Origin: Pseudomonas sp. MM211
Lineage (GTDB): Bacteria > Pseudomonadota > Gammaproteobacteria > Pseudomonadales > Pseudomonadaceae
Length of the DNA stretch: 64,000 bases
Direction: 5' to 3'
NCBI RefSeq assembly: GCF_020386635.1
Contig: NZ_CP081942.1
Location: 62,001-126,000, forward strand
Below, one piece after another: positions 1 to 11,384 of the stretch. A program made the position numbers and the translations under genes. How positions within the stretch are numbered: position 1 is the first letter of the stretch; every line of letters begins with the position of its first letter. The notes under the pieces are model-generated. The model did not search any database and was not told the origin of the DNA. It saw nothing but the letters and a program-made list of their open reading frames with translations.

Positions 1-2339
1 TGGGCAGGCAACGGCTGTGTCACTCCCAGCCAGCCAGTGAGGTTGGCCAGCGGAATGATCCCGTTGGCTTCGATGCGGCTGCGCGCCTGGCCTGGCCGGC
101 CATCGGCAATAGCCTTGCCGGTCACCGCATGGCCCAGCGCACGGGCGCTGATCGAGGGCGCGCTAAGGCCCTTGCTGGTGTCGAAACGAAAGTCTCCGGT
201 CACGTCGCTCAGCTCCAGCGCCGGCTTGCTGATGCTCAGCGAGGCCTTGTTGGCACTGAAGTCGACGATCACGTTGGCCTGTTCGCCCTTGTGCAGCGGG
301 ATATCCAGATCCAGCGCACCACTCAGGGCGCCCGCGCCTTTCCAGCCGGCGAAGGTATCGGCAACCCCGAGGGGCGTTTCCTGAAGGATCTTCAAGCCGT
401 CGCCGACACTGCTCTGCAACTTGCCCTTGAGCTTGAGGTGCGGGGTTTCTCCAGCATCGACATGGGCGATGTCGGCATAGGCCTCACGCACCTGGCTGTC
501 GAGGATACGTCCTTCGGAGACGCGCACTCGAACGCCACTGTCCTCGATTAGCACCTCACCACGGGCATCGTGCAGCGCCGGCCAACCGGGCTGGAAGGCC
601 AGCTCGGCATCCTGCACCGCGAAGAACAGGCTGATGCTGCGCACGGCAGGATCCGGGTTGCGGTTGATCGAACCCTGATACTGGAAATAACCTTCTTCCA
701 CCTTGCCACCGCGAATCGCGGTTTTCAGCCACTCGTCCAGCGCCGGGCTGAGCACCGGCGTCGGCAGGTACTTCTCGGTGAACCGCGCATCGCCGTCACG
801 CATGCCGACACGCAGATCCATGTAGTCCTCACGCTCGGGATCCTTGAGCATGCGGATCAGGAAATCACCGGCGATCTTGCCCTCTTCACCCTGCACCTGC
901 AGGTACGGGGCACGCAGGGTGAAACCTTCGTCATTGAGCGTCCAGGTCAGTCGGCCTTTGGCTTGCTGATACTTCCAGGCTTTGGGGAACAAGGTGGTGA
1001 GATGCAGGGAGAAGTCTTCGCTGTCGACCTTCAGCTCGCCCTGGCCCAGATCGCCAGTGATGCTGCCGCTGCCGTTCTCGACGGCAGGCGAGGCGTGCCA
1101 GGCGGAGAAGCCGACGCGCTCCAGATTGGCTGAAAACTGCAGGCGCTCCGGCCCCTCGAACTCGGGGCGGAAGCTGGCATTGAGGTTGCGCAACGCGCCA
1201 TGGGGCTTGAGCGTCTGCAGCAGATCAAGGGCAGTTTCCGGCATCGGCGCCAGGCCTTCCACCAAAGGCACCAGAGGGCCGACGTCGAGGCGATCGGCGC
1301 TCAGACTCCAGCGCTGGGACTGCTCGCCACTGGCCGCCTGATGGCCGAGGGCAATACGCGCCTCGCCCCAGCGGTTGTCGCCACGGCTGAAGGCGAAGTC
1401 GTCGAGCAACAGATCGAAGTTGCCGTCCTTGCGCTCGAAATAAGCATTCAGGGACAGGTCATTCAGCGCCACGGCCTTACGCTCGCCGTAACGTCCCTCG
1501 AACTGCGGGGCATGCAGGCGGGTAACAGCGCGCTGCAAATTGCGTTTGTCCCACAGCCCCCATGCCTCGCCGCCCAGTTGCAGGTGGTCGAGGTGCCAGT
1601 CGCGGGTCAGGGCTGGCGGCAGCCAGGTAGCCCAGTCGCTCTGCGGTGCGCTGAGGTAGAACTCGGCGCGCATATCCTGCCAGTGCTCGGCCTGCATACG
1701 CGTACGCACCTGCAGCGCGAGTGGCTGACCATCCGGCAGTTGCACGCGGGCATCCAGACGCTGGCGAGAGCTGCCATTGCTCAGGCTCAGGTTGATGGCC
1801 GTAAGGCCGAAGGGTTGCAGATCCTGAGCCTGAACGCTCACCTGGCTATCGAACAGCGCGATGCGGCTGACCATCTGCGACTGGCGCAGCACCTTGGCGA
1901 TATCCAGCGGTGGCTGATTCTGCCGCTGCGGCAGGCCTTCCACGCGCCATGCGCCCTGCTCGTCCTGGCGCAGCGTCAGGCTCAGGCCGTCAAGTTGCAG
2001 CTCGGCGATACGCGGCTGCCAGGCCATCAGACTGCTAAGCAGGTCGGGCACCACCCGCACATGTTGAAGGGTCAGGCCCTGGTCACCCTCGCCAAGGCGA
2101 AGATCGCGCACCGTCAGCAACGGCGAGAAACCGCTCCAGTGACCTTCCAGGGCGCCAATACTGACTGGCATGCCCAGCGCCTCGGTGGCACGGGCTTGCG
2201 CCTCTTCTTGGTACTCGGCGACCAGCGGCACCAACTGACGACCAAGGCTCACGTAAAAGGCGGCCAGCACCAACCCCAGGGCACACAGCCCCAGACTCCA
2301 ACGCAGCAGTGCGGCGAACGCCAGCCCCAGCCGCTCCAT
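1..2339 (-). CDS. yhdP: YhdP-family AsmA-like envelope lipid transport protein (partial, N-terminal part)
   Basis: Open frame on the minus strand from an ATG at 2339 to the left edge, about 779 residues, so only the N-terminal part of a protein usually near 1270 residues is present. It begins MERLGLAFAALLRW, with one inner-membrane anchor (about residues 8-30). The rest is the long, weakly patterned AsmA/TamB-like beta-rich region expected in the periplasm. The last residues inside the window read IIPLANLTGWLG, which fits the family. E. coli YhdP takes part with TamB and YdbH in moving phospholipid to the outer membrane; the same role here is inferred by homology. It lies 31 bp downstream of rng in the same direction, as in other pseudomonads. 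The opposite strand shows long shadow frames caused by high GC. Confidence 0.88.
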   Translation of the reverse strand, partial: MERLGLAFAALLRWSLGLCALGLVLAAFYVSLGRQLVPLVAEYQEEAQARATEALGMPVSIGALEGHWSGFSPLLTVRDLRLGEGDQGLTLQHVRVVPDLLSSLMAWQPRIAELQLDGLSLTLRQDEQGAWRVEGLPQRQNQPPLDIAKVLRQSQMVSRIALFDSQVSVQAQDLQPFGLTAINLSLSNGSSRQRLDARVQLPDGQPLALQVRTRMQAEHWQDMRAEFYLSAPQSDWATWLPPALTRDWHLDHLQLGGEAWGLWDKRNLQRAVTRLHAPQFEGRYGERKAVALNDLSLNAYFERKDGNFDLLLDDFAFSRGDNRWGEARIALGHQAASGEQSQRWSLSADRLDVGPLVPLVEGLAPMPETALDLLQTLKPHGALRNLNASFRPEFEGPERLQFSANLERVGFSAWHASPAVENGSGSITGDLGQGELKVDSEDFSLHLTTLFPKAWKYQQAKGRLTWTLNDEGFTLRAPYLQVQGEEGKIAGDFLIRMLKDPEREDYMDLRVGMRDGDARFTEKYLPTPVLSPALDEWLKTAIRGGKVEEGYFQYQGSINRNPDPAVRSISLFFAVQDAELAFQPGWPALHDARGEVLIEDSGVRVRVSEGRILDSQVREAYADIAHVDAGETPHLKLKGKLQSSVGDGLKILQETPLGVADTFAGWKGAGALSGALDLDIPLHKGEQANVIVDFSANKASLSISKPALELSDVTGDFRFDTSKGLSAPSISARALGHAVTGKAIADGRPGQARSRIEANGIIPLANLTGWLGVTQPLPA

Positions 2340-2370
2340 TCAGTTCACGCCCCGGCCCAGCCGGGCCTCG

Positions 2371-3828
2371 TTATAGCAGCACCACATCGTATTGTTCCTG
2401 GGAGTACATGGTTTCGACCTGGAACTTGATGGTTCGTCCAATGAATGCTTCGAGGTCGGCGACGTTGCCCGACTCTTCGTCGAGCAGGCGATCGACCACC
2501 TTCTGATTGGCCAGCACACGGTAGCCCAGGGGCTGATAGGCGCGGGCCTCACGAAGGATCTCGCGGAAGATCTCGTAACAGGTGGTTTCCGCAGTCTTCA
2601 GCTTGCCGCGGCCCTGGCAGTGGCTGCACGGCTCGCAGAGCACCTGTTCGAGGCTCTCGCGCGTGCGCTTGCGGGTCATCTGCACCAGGCCGAGTTCGGT
2701 GATGCCGATGATGTTGGTCTTGGCGTGATCACGCTCCAGCTGTTTCTCCAGGGCACGTAACACCTGGCGCTGATGCTCTTCGTCTTCCATGTCGATGAAG
2801 TCGATGATGATGATCCCGCCCAGGTTGCGCAGGCGCAGTTGCCGGGCGATGGCGGTGGCCGCCTCGAGGTTGGTCTTGAAGATGGTTTCTTCGAGCGTGC
2901 GATGGCCGACGAACGCGCCGGTATTCACGTCAATGGTGCTCATCGCCTCGGCCGGGTCGATGATCAGGTAACCACCGGACTTGAGCGGCACCTTGCGCTC
3001 CAGCGCTTTCTGGATCTCGTCCTCAATGCCGTGCAGGTCGAAAATCGGTCGCTCGCCTGGGTAATGCTCCAAGCGGTCAGAGACTTCCGGCATCAGTTCG
3101 GCAACGAACTGAGTGATCTTCTGAAAGGTTTCCCGAGAGTCGACGCGAATCTTCTCGCTACGCGGCCCGACCAGGTCGCGCAGAGTACGCAGGGCCAGGC
3201 TGAGATCTTCGTAGATAACCGAGGGGGTCGGCGCACTCTTCATCTGCTCGCTGATCTGCATCCACAGGCGACGCAGGTAACGGATGTCCGCGAGGATTTC
3301 ATCAGCGCGCGCGCCATCGGCGGCCGTACGCAGGATAAAACCGCCAGCCTCTTCGATGCCTTCGATAGCGACACAATCGGACACGACCTGCTTGAGGCGT
3401 TCACGCTCGGCTTCATCTTCTATCTTCAGGGAAATGCCGACATGGCTGGTGCGCGGCATGTACACCAAGTAGCGCGAGGGAATCGACAGCTGAGTGGTCA
3501 GTCGGGCGCCCTTGCTGCCGATCGGATCCTTGGTGACCTGCACAACCAGGCTCTGGCCTTCGTGCACCAGGGCACTAATGGTTTCCACGGCGCTGCCTTC
3601 ACGGCTGGAAATCTCCGAGGCATGAATGAACGCCGCGCGATCCAGGCCGATGTCGACGAAAGCCGCCTGCATGCCGGGCAGCACACGCACCACTTTGCCT
3701 TTGTAGATGTTGCCGACGATGCCACGGCGCTGGGTACGCTCGACGTGCACCTCCTGCAGGACACCGTTTTCCACCACCGCCACGCGCGATTCCATCGGCG
3801 TGATGTTGATCAGAATTTCTTCACTCAT
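2371..3828 (-). CDS. rng: Ribonuclease G
   Basis: A 485-residue protein, close to E. coli RNase G (489). The start is placed at the ATG of MSEEILINITPMESRVAV, because the 20 residues upstream in the open frame are not family-like. An S1 RNA-binding domain (about residues 35-125, with the GNIYKGKVVRVLPGMQAAFV stretch) is followed by the RNase E/G catalytic domain with the metal-binding DVNTGAFVG segment (about residues 300-310) and the zinc-link cysteines CEPCSHCQGRG (about 400-410). It is the cytoplasmic endoribonuclease that matures the 16S rRNA 5' end and cleaves some mRNAs. It has no long RNase E-type C-terminal scaffold. It sits between maf and yhdP, probably in the same transcript. Confidence 0.95.
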   Translation of the reverse strand: MSEEILINITPMESRVAVVENGVLQEVHVERTQRRGIVGNIYKGKVVRVLPGMQAAFVDIGLDRAAFIHASEISSREGSAVETISALVHEGQSLVVQVTKDPIGSKGARLTTQLSIPSRYLVYMPRTSHVGISLKIEDEAERERLKQVVSDCVAIEGIEEAGGFILRTAADGARADEILADIRYLRRLWMQISEQMKSAPTPSVIYEDLSLALRTLRDLVGPRSEKIRVDSRETFQKITQFVAELMPEVSDRLEHYPGERPIFDLHGIEDEIQKALERKVPLKSGGYLIIDPAEAMSTIDVNTGAFVGHRTLEETIFKTNLEAATAIARQLRLRNLGGIIIIDFIDMEDEEHQRQVLRALEKQLERDHAKTNIIGITELGLVQMTRKRTRESLEQVLCEPCSHCQGRGKLKTAETTCYEIFREILREARAYQPLGYRVLANQKVVDRLLDEESGNVADLEAFIGRTIKFQVETMYSQEQYDVVLL

Positions 3829-3924
3829 GCGCCCATCTCTGTTTGAGATGAAGCTGAAAGCAGCGGTAGGCTCAAATGAGCCCGGCACATCGCGGCCTGC
3901 AACCTCTGGGTTATGCGCTGGCAG

Positions 3925-4506
3925 TCATTGCCAGCACGGAATCGCGAATTCCGCGAGCAGCTCCGCAGTCTCGCACAACGGCAGGCCGACCACCGCCGAA
4001 TAACTGCCCTGCATCTGGCTGACGAAAACCGCAGCCAAACCCTGAATACCATAACTGCCGGCCTTGTCATGCGGCTCACCGGTCTCCCAATAAGCTTCGA
4101 TCTGTGCCTGACTGAGCGGCTTGAAACGCACCGTGCTGGTCACCACACGGGCACCGCTACGCTCATTGCTGATCAGCGCGACAGCGGTCAGTACCTGATG
4201 CTCACGGCCTGACAAGGCGGTCAGCGTAGCCACCGCGTCGGCGCGGTCGATGGGCTTGCCGAGGATGCGCCCATCGAGCACCACCGCAGTATCTGAGCCC
4301 AGCACCACGGCGCCATCACACTCTGTCAGGCTGTCGAGCACCGCTACAGCTTTGGCCAGCGCCAGACGCTCGACATAAGCCTCCGGCGCCTCGTCGGCTT
4401 GCGGCGTTTCGTCGATGGGGACAATCCGTGTGAGAAAGGGGACGCCGATCTGTTTCAGCAATTCGCTGCGCCGCGGTGAAGCGGAGGCCAGGTAAAGCGT
4501 TGCCAT
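3925..4506 (-). CDS. maf: Maf-family nucleotide pyrophosphatase (YhdE type)
   Basis: A 193-residue protein starting [17 protein letters not shown], the Maf phosphate-binding motif SxSPRR. It continues with the conserved acidic [16 protein letters not shown] region and ends near family length. Maf proteins hydrolyse dTTP/UTP or modified nucleoside triphosphates to monophosphates in the cytoplasm (house-cleaning). Subfamily YhdE is suggested by the position between mreD and rng, as in E. coli and Pseudomonas. Spacing is 34 bp after mreD and 96 bp before rng, consistent with one mreBCD-maf-rng-yhdP transcription unit on the minus strand. Confidence 0.94.
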   Translation of the reverse strand: MATLYLASASPRRSELLKQIGVPFLTRIVPIDETPQADEAPEAYVERLALAKAVAVLDSLTECDGAVVLGSDTAVVLDGRILGKPIDRADAVATLTALSGREHQVLTAVALISNERSGARVVTSTVRFKPLSQAQIEAYWETGEPHDKAGSYGIQGLAAVFVSQMQGSYSAVVGLPLCETAELLAEFAIPCWQ

Positions 4507-4540
4507 GCAGACGTCTCGCAGTCAGGCGCCGCAGCGCGTT

Positions 4541-5029
4541 TCAGTTGACACCCAGACGCCGGTGCACGGCACGTAACAGCGTACAAACCCACGGCCAGAG
4601 CAAGGCACTGACAAGTGCTGGCAGTACGAACGTCAGCGTCGGTGGGCGGCTACCAGTCAGCGCGTTGAGCCATAACTGCACCAGTTGCGCCACGCCGAAC
4701 ACCACCAGCAGCACCATGCTCTGCTGCCACATGGGAAACATGCGTAAACGCTGATGGAGGCTCAGCACCAGAAAAGTGATCAGGGTGAGAATCAGCGCGT
4801 TCTGTCCCAACAAGGTGCCATTGAGCACATCAGCCAAGAGACCGACGCACCAGGCGCTGGTCATTCCCACGCGATGAGGCACTGCCAATACCCAATAGGT
4901 GAGAAACAGTGCCAGCCACAGCGGACGGCCGATTTCCATGAAGCGTGGCAGCGTGGAAACGCTGAGCAGCAGCGCCAGGCCCATGCTGGCCCAGATCACC
5001 CAGAGATTGTTCGAACGAGCGGCAATCAT
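4541..5029 (-). CDS. mreD: Rod shape-determining protein MreD
   Basis: A 162-residue, very hydrophobic protein with about five predicted membrane segments (from about residue 10 to 150), the size and profile of MreD. The ATG overlaps the mreC stop codon in an ATGA arrangement, indicating translational coupling. MreD is an inner-membrane part of the elongasome (MreBCD, RodA, PBP2) that directs lateral wall growth. Charged residues sit only in short loops, including the C-terminal RAVHRRLGVN tail. Confidence 0.93.
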   Translation of the reverse strand: MIAARSNNLWVIWASMGLALLLSVSTLPRFMEIGRPLWLALFLTYWVLAVPHRVGMTSAWCVGLLADVLNGTLLGQNALILTLITFLVLSLHQRLRMFPMWQQSMVLLVVFGVAQLVQLWLNALTGSRPPTLTFVLPALVSALLWPWVCTLLRAVHRRLGVN

Positions 5030-5949
5030 TGACTGGCCTCCTCACCATTGGCTGGTGCCGGGCCTGGCTCATCGGCAGGCGGCGTGATGGCCTCGGACGG
5101 CATCTCGCCATCGAGCGTCTTGCGGTCGACCTCTTCCTGGGCTTCGGCTGACTCGGCCGCGCGCTGTTCCGGCGTCCGCGGGTCGGTGAACACCAGCAGC
5201 ATGTAACGGGTGCGATTGAGGTTGGCGGTCGGTACGGCGCGCACGATGGCAAAGGGCTGACCGGAGTCGTGCACCACTTCGGTCACCGTAGCCACTGGAT
5301 AGCCAGCCGGGAAGCGCTGACCCAGGCCGGAGCTGACCAATAGATCGCCTTCCTTGATATCCGCGGTGTCAGCCACGTGACGCAGCTCCAGACGCTCCGG
5401 ATTACCGGTACCCGTGGCAATAGCCCGCAAGCCGTTGCGATTGACCTGTACCGGAATGCTGTGGGTGGTATCGGTGAGCAACAGCACACGCGAAGTGTAA
5501 GGCATGACTTCGACTACCTGGCCCATCAGGCCGCGGGCGTCGAGCACCGGTTGACCAAGCACCACACCGTCCTTCTCGCCCTTGTCGATGAGAATACGGT
5601 GAGTAAAGGGATTGGGGTCGATGCCGATCAGTTCGGTGGCCAGCACTTCGTCATCGACCAAGGCAGACGAGTTGAGCAGCTCACGCAGGCGCACGTTCTG
5701 TTCGGTCAGCGCCGCCAACTTCTGCAGGCGACGCTGCATCATCAGTTGCTCGGCCTTGAGTTTCTCGTTCTCGGCCGTCAGCTCATTGCGCGAGCTGAGC
5801 TCCTGAGTCGCGCTTTCCCACAAGGTGACGGGGAAACGGCCCAGCCAGTATACCGGTTCGACGATCAGGCCGAGCTGGCTGCGTACCGATTGCAGCACAG
5901 TCAAGCGAGCATCGACGACCATCAGCGCAGCCGACAGCACGGCGAACAC
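5026..5949 (-). CDS. mreC: Rod shape-determining protein MreC (5' end misframed)
   Basis: The open frame from a GTG at 5949 gives 307 residues. It has a membrane segment (residues 1-15 of this frame, a shortened anchor), a coiled coil (about 60-105) and the MreC beta-rich periplasmic domain containing GLMGQVVEVMPYTSRVLLLTD. The last about 45 residues are acidic and Pro/Glu rich. MreC scaffolds the elongasome and activates PBP2. The start is doubtful: the typical MreC N-terminus (KPLFAKGP, compare KPIFSRGPSLQIRL in E. coli) is readable in another frame at about 5995-5972, and joins this frame if one A is removed from the AAA run at 5970-5972. In that extended frame the family's start position reads ATA, not ATG. 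No good ribosome site precedes the GTG. It is followed by mreD with a 4-base overlap. Confidence 0.9.
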   Translation of the reverse strand: MFAVLSAALMVVDARLTVLQSVRSQLGLIVEPVYWLGRFPVTLWESATQELSSRNELTAENEKLKAEQLMMQRRLQKLAALTEQNVRLRELLNSSALVDDEVLATELIGIDPNPFTHRILIDKGEKDGVVLGQPVLDARGLMGQVVEVMPYTSRVLLLTDTTHSIPVQVNRNGLRAIATGTGNPERLELRHVADTADIKEGDLLVSSGLGQRFPAGYPVATVTEVVHDSGQPFAIVRAVPTANLNRTRYMLLVFTDPRTPEQRAAESAEAQEEVDRKTLDGEMPSEAITPPADEPGPAPANGEEASQ

Positions 5950-6018
5950 CAGCAGGCGTATACCGAGCGAAAGGACCTTTGGCGAATAGCGGCTTTATAG
6001 GGATTACCTCGCAGCTAG

Positions 6019-6062
6019 GATCATTGACGCTTCAGCGTAAGCCGCGTTGCTGCGTCAATGAC
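6019..6062. repeat. Inverted repeat between mreB and mreC
   Basis: TCATTGACGC at about 6021-6030 is repeated inverted as GCGTCAATGA at about 6051-6060, giving a 10-bp stem with a 20-base loop in the 168-bp mreB-mreC gap. The loop contains AAGCCGCGTTGCTGCG, also found in the MITE-like element at 12547-12814. This may be a truncated relative of that repeat, or a stem that tunes mreC expression after mreB. No T-tract is seen, so a classical terminator is not supported. Confidence 0.5.
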
Positions 6063-6117
6063 CCTTACCTCGAAGCTGCAGGCGGCTTCGAGGCTGCTGC
6101 AGCGTATGGCGGGCGGC

Positions 6118-7509
<1,392 letters not shown>

Positions 7510-7797
7510 ATGGCGCTTGAACGCTCCGAAGTGGAAAAGATCGCACACTTGGCCCGACTGGGCTTGAGTGAAGGCGAACTGCCACATACCACTGCAACGC
7601 TCAACAGCATCCTTGGCCTGATCGACAGCATGCAGGCGGTCGACACCGACGGCATCGAGCCGTTGGCGCACCCGTTGGAGACCACTCAGCGCCTACGCGC
7701 CGACGCAGTTACCGAAGTGAACCACCGCGAAGCTTATCAAGCCATCGCCCCAGCCGTGGAAAGCGGCCTGTATCTGGTTCCCAAAGTCATCGAGTAA
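7510..7797 (+). CDS. gatC: Glutamyl-tRNA(Gln)/aspartyl-tRNA(Asn) amidotransferase subunit C
   Basis: A 95-residue protein with the GatC pattern [16 protein letters not shown] at the N-terminus and a conserved central DGIEPLAHP. GatC stabilises the GatA-GatB complex that amidates Glu-tRNA(Gln) and/or Asp-tRNA(Asn) in the cytoplasm. First gene of gatCAB; gatA starts 15 bp downstream. Confidence 0.96.
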   Translation: MALERSEVEKIAHLARLGLSEGELPHTTATLNSILGLIDSMQAVDTDGIEPLAHPLETTQRLRADAVTEVNHREAYQAIAPAVESGLYLVPKVIE

Positions 7798-7812
7798 GGA
7801 AGGCGCCCCGCC

Positions 7813-9264
7813 ATGCATCAGTTGACCCTGGCCGAGATCGCCCGCGCCCTCGCCGACAAGCAATTCTCATCCACCGAGCTCACGCAGAACCTGCTGACTC
7901 GCATCGAGCAGCTCGACCCGCAGCTCAACAGCTTCATCACCGTCACCACAGACCTTGCACTGGAACAGGCCAAGGCCGCCGATGCCCGCCGCGCAGCAGG
8001 CGAGAACAGTGCATTGCTCGGCGCGCCGATCGCCCACAAAGATCTGTTCTGCACCAAGGGCGTGCTGACCAGCTGCGGCTCGAAGATTCTCACCGGCTTC
8101 AAGGCCCCTTATGACGCCACCGTGGTCGAGAAGCTCGCCACGGCCGGCACCGTGACCCTGGGCAAGCTGAACATGGACGAATTCGCCATGGGCTCGGCCA
8201 ACGAATCCAGCCACTACGGCCCGGTCAAGAACCCCTGGGATCTGACCCGCGTGCCTGGCGGCTCCTCGGGCGGTTCGGCCGCTGCAGTCGCTGCCCGCCT
8301 GCTGCCGGCAGCCACTGGCACCGACACCGGCGGCTCGATCCGCCAGCCGGCCGCGCTGACCAACCTCACCGGTATCAAGCCGACCTACGGTCGCGTGTCG
8401 CGCTGGGGCATGATCGCCTACGCCTCCAGCCTCGACCAGGGCGGCCCACTGGCCCGCAATGCCGAAGACTGCGCCCTGTTACTGGGTGCCATCGCCGGTT
8501 TCGACCCAAAAGATTCGACCAGCGTCGATCAGCCGGTGGATGACTACCTGGCTGCCCTGGCCCAGCCCCTGAGCGGCCTGCGCATCGGCTTGCCGAAGGA
8601 ATACTTCGGCGCTGGCCTCGACGCGCGCATCGGCGAGAAGATCCTGGCTGTGGTCGAGGAGCTGAAAAAGCTTGGCGCCAGCGTCAAGGACATCAGCCTG
8701 CCGAACCTGCAACACGCGATCCCGGCCTACTACGTGATCGCCCCGGCTGAAGCCAGCTCCAACCTGTCGCGTTTCGACGGCGTGCGTTTCGGCTATCGCT
8801 GCGAGAACCCCAAGGATCTCCAGGATCTGTACAAGCGCTCTCGTGAAGAAGGCTTCGGCGCCGAGGTCAAACGCCGCATCATGGTCGGCGCCTATGCGCT
8901 GTCCGCAGGCTACTACGATGCCTACTACCTCAAGGCGCAGAAGATCCGCCGCCTGATCAAGAACGACTTCGTCGCCGCCTTCAAGGAAGTCGACGTGATC
9001 CTAGGCCCAACCACACCGAACCTGGCCTGGAAGCTGGGCGAGAAGAACGCGGATCCGGTGTCGGCCTATCTCGAAGACATCTACACCATCACCGCCAACC
9101 TCGCCGGCATCCCGGGTCTGTCGATGCCAGCAGGCTTCGTCGACGGCCTGCCGGTCGGCGTGCAGTTGCTTGGCAACTACTTCCAGGAAGGCCGCCTGCT
9201 GAACGTCGCACATCAGTACCAGCAGGTTAGCGACTGGCACAAACAAGCACCGAGCGGATTCTGA
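7813..9264 (+). CDS. gatA: Glutamyl-tRNA(Gln) amidotransferase subunit A
   Basis: A 483-residue amidase-signature enzyme. The catalytic Lys-Ser-Ser triad is visible: K in [14 protein letters not shown] (about residue 75), the Gly/Ser-rich [15 protein letters not shown] stretch (about 150-165) and the nucleophile Ser in [12 protein letters not shown] (about 175). It releases ammonia from glutamine and channels it to GatB for transamidation of mischarged tRNA. It lies between gatC and gatB with 12-15 bp gaps, a typical operon. Confidence 0.97.
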   Translation: MHQLTLAEIARALADKQFSSTELTQNLLTRIEQLDPQLNSFITVTTDLALEQAKAADARRAAGENSALLGAPIAHKDLFCTKGVLTSCGSKILTGFKAPYDATVVEKLATAGTVTLGKLNMDEFAMGSANESSHYGPVKNPWDLTRVPGGSSGGSAAAVAARLLPAATGTDTGGSIRQPAALTNLTGIKPTYGRVSRWGMIAYASSLDQGGPLARNAEDCALLLGAIAGFDPKDSTSVDQPVDDYLAALAQPLSGLRIGLPKEYFGAGLDARIGEKILAVVEELKKLGASVKDISLPNLQHAIPAYYVIAPAEASSNLSRFDGVRFGYRCENPKDLQDLYKRSREEGFGAEVKRRIMVGAYALSAGYYDAYYLKAQKIRRLIKNDFVAAFKEVDVILGPTTPNLAWKLGEKNADPVSAYLEDIYTITANLAGIPGLSMPAGFVDGLPVGVQLLGNYFQEGRLLNVAHQYQQVSDWHKQAPSGF

Positions 9265-9276
9265 GGAACCAATAGC

Positions 9277-10725
9277 ATGCAATGGGAAACCGTCATCGGG
9301 CTCGAGATTCACGCTCAGCTCAGCACTCAATCGAAGATTTTCTCGGCCAGTGCCACCACCTTCGGCGCCGAGCCCAACACCCAGGCCAGCCTGGTCGACC
9401 TCGGTATGCCGGGCACCTTGCCGGTGCTGAACGCTGAGGCGGTGCGCATGGCCTGCCAGTTCGGCCTGGCCATCGACGCCGAGATCGCCGAGCGCAACGT
9501 CTTCGCGCGCAAGAACTACTTCTACCCGGATCTGCCGAAGGGCTACCAGACCAGCCAGATGGATCACCCCATCGTCGGCAAGGGCTTCCTCGACATCACC
9601 CTGGAAGACGGCACCGTCAGGCGCATCGGCATCACCCGTGCACACCTGGAAGAAGATGCCGGCAAGAGCCTGCACGAAGACTTCCAGGGCATGAGCGGCA
9701 TCGACCTGAACCGCGCTGGCACGCCGCTGCTGGAGATCGTTTCCGAGCCGGACATCCGTTCCGCCAAAGAAGCAGTGGCCTACGTCAAGGCGATCCACGC
9801 CCTGGTGCGCTACCTCGGCATCTGCGACGGCAACATGGCCGAAGGTTCGCTGCGTTGCGACTGCAACGTGTCGGTACGCCCGAAAGGCCAGGCCGAGTTC
9901 GGCACCCGCGCCGAGATCAAGAACGTCAACTCGTTCCGCTTCATCGAAAAAGCCATCAACCATGAAGTGCAGCGCCAGATCGAGCTCATCGAAGACGGCG
10001 GCAAGGTGGTGCAGGAAACCCGCCTGTACGACCCGAACAAGGATCAGACGCGCTCCATGCGCAGCAAGGAAGAAGCCAACGACTACCGTTACTTCCCCTG
10101 CCCTGACCTGCTGCCGGTGGTGATTGAGCAGAGCTTCCTCGATGACCTGCGCAGCAAGCTGCCCGAGCTGCCGCCGCAGAAGCGCGAGCGCTTCGAAAGC
10201 CAGTACGCGCTGTCCACTTACGACGCCAGCGTATTGAGCGCGAGCCGTGAGCTGGCCGACTACTTCGAAGTGGTCGAGAAAACCTGTGGCGATGCCAAGC
10301 TGGCAGCCAACTGGGTGATGGGCGAGCTGTCCAGCCTGCTCAACAAGGACAACCTGGAGATCGATCAGTCGCCGGTTTCCGCCGAGCAACTGGGCGGCAT
10401 GATCCTGCGCATCAAGGACAACACCATCAGCGGCAAGATCGCCAAGATGGTCTTCGAAGCCCTGGCTGCCGGTGAAGGCGCAACGGCTGATGAGGTGATC
10501 GAGAAGAAGGGCCTCAAGCAGGTCACCGACTCCGGCGCCATCGAATCGATACTCGACGACATGCTGGCCGCCAACGCCGAGCAGGTCGAACAGTACCGCG
10601 CCAGCGACGAAGCCAAACGCGGCAAGATGTTCGGTTTCTTCGTCGGCCAGGCCATGAAAGCCTCCAAGGGCAAGGCCAACCCAGGGCAAGTGAACGAACT
10701 GCTGAAGAAAAAGCTCGAAGGCTGA
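9277..10725 (+). CDS. gatB: Aspartyl/glutamyl-tRNA amidotransferase subunit B
   Basis: A 482-residue protein starting [17 protein letters not shown], the GatB signature. The kinase-like GatB domain (about residues 1-290) includes the conserved [10 protein letters not shown] and RTEIKN-type (here [11 protein letters not shown]) segments. It is followed by a helical linker and the C-terminal GatB/YqeY tRNA-binding domain (about 330-480). It phosphorylates and amidates the glutamyl or aspartyl group on tRNA. Last gene of gatCAB, with an intrinsic terminator 10 bp after the stop. Confidence 0.97.
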   Translation: MQWETVIGLEIHAQLSTQSKIFSASATTFGAEPNTQASLVDLGMPGTLPVLNAEAVRMACQFGLAIDAEIAERNVFARKNYFYPDLPKGYQTSQMDHPIVGKGFLDITLEDGTVRRIGITRAHLEEDAGKSLHEDFQGMSGIDLNRAGTPLLEIVSEPDIRSAKEAVAYVKAIHALVRYLGICDGNMAEGSLRCDCNVSVRPKGQAEFGTRAEIKNVNSFRFIEKAINHEVQRQIELIEDGGKVVQETRLYDPNKDQTRSMRSKEEANDYRYFPCPDLLPVVIEQSFLDDLRSKLPELPPQKRERFESQYALSTYDASVLSASRELADYFEVVEKTCGDAKLAANWVMGELSSLLNKDNLEIDQSPVSAEQLGGMILRIKDNTISGKIAKMVFEALAAGEGATADEVIEKKGLKQVTDSGAIESILDDMLAANAEQVEQYRASDEAKRGKMFGFFVGQAMKASKGKANPGQVNELLKKKLEG

Positions 10726-10734
10726 GCGATTTGA

Positions 10735-10760
10735 AAACGCCGGGGTTTCCCGGCGTTTTT
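10735..10760 (+). terminator. Rho-independent terminator of gatCAB
   Basis: AACGCCGGG and CCCGGCGTT form a GC-rich stem separated by a short loop and followed by TTTTTGT, starting 10 bp after the gatB stop. Confidence 0.88.
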
Positions 10761-10999
10761 GTGTCCGGCAGAAGGCCACTCACGAGCCACTGCCAGGAAG
10801 CGCTCGCCGAGGCCGGGCACCTGCAGGAGAAGTCGCCGCGTGTAGGGGCGAGGAACGAGATGGCGAGACCCATCAGGCTTTTTACCGGCGCATTGATGGG
10901 TATCGCTTCGCTCAACGCCATCCTACAAAGCAGGGCGCCATCAAAACATCTACAACCGGCTCGCAACTGATCATGAACAGGTTCGAAGAGAGAGAAGTA

Positions 11000-11371
11000 A
11001 TGCGTCGATTATCGGTTCTGCTGGTGCTGTTCAGCCTGCTCGCCGGCTGCAGCAGCTTTGGAGGTGGCGCACCCGGTGACTACCGCGCTGACGGCAAGGC
11101 CTCGTATTACGGCAAGGCGCACCACGGCAACAAGACTGCCAGTGGCGAGCGCTTCGACCAGAACGACCTCACCGCCGCCCATCGCACCCTGCCCTTTGGC
11201 ACCCGGGTGAAGGTCACCAACCTCAACAACAACCGCAGCGTCGTGCTGCGCATCAACGACCGCGGCCCCTTCGCTCGCGGGCGCATCATCGATGTGTCGC
11301 GCAAGGCGGCAGAGTCACTGGACATGATTCGTTCCGGCGTGGTGCCGGTGCGGGTGGAAAGCCTGAAGTAA
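11000..11371 (+). CDS. RlpA-like double-psi beta-barrel lipoprotein
   Basis: A 123-residue protein. The ATG at 11000 is chosen because it follows a GAGAGAAG ribosome site and starts a lipoprotein signal peptide ending in the lipobox LLAGC (Cys about residue 16). The mature part is one RlpA-type double-psi beta-barrel with [26 protein letters not shown] and [20 protein letters not shown]. Acidic and basic residues typical of RlpA lytic transglycosylases are present. There is no C-terminal SPOR domain, so unlike full RlpA it is not expected to bind denuded septal glycan. It matches the small RlpA-like gene after gatB in P. aeruginosa. Expected in the outer membrane, acting on peptidoglycan. Confidence 0.85.
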   Translation: MRRLSVLLVLFSLLAGCSSFGGGAPGDYRADGKASYYGKAHHGNKTASGERFDQNDLTAAHRTLPFGTRVKVTNLNNNRSVVLRINDRGPFARGRIIDVSRKAAESLDMIRSGVVPVRVESLK

Positions 11372-11384
11372 GACGAAGGGTAGG

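Noticed and set aside
1200..2429. 409-codon plus-strand frame over yhdP
   Set aside because: It runs through yhdP and into the end of rng; Gln/Ala/Leu-rich shadow composition.
9001..10779. 592-codon open frame antisense to gatB
   Set aside because: A shadow of gatA/gatB, which are clearly identified on the plus strand.
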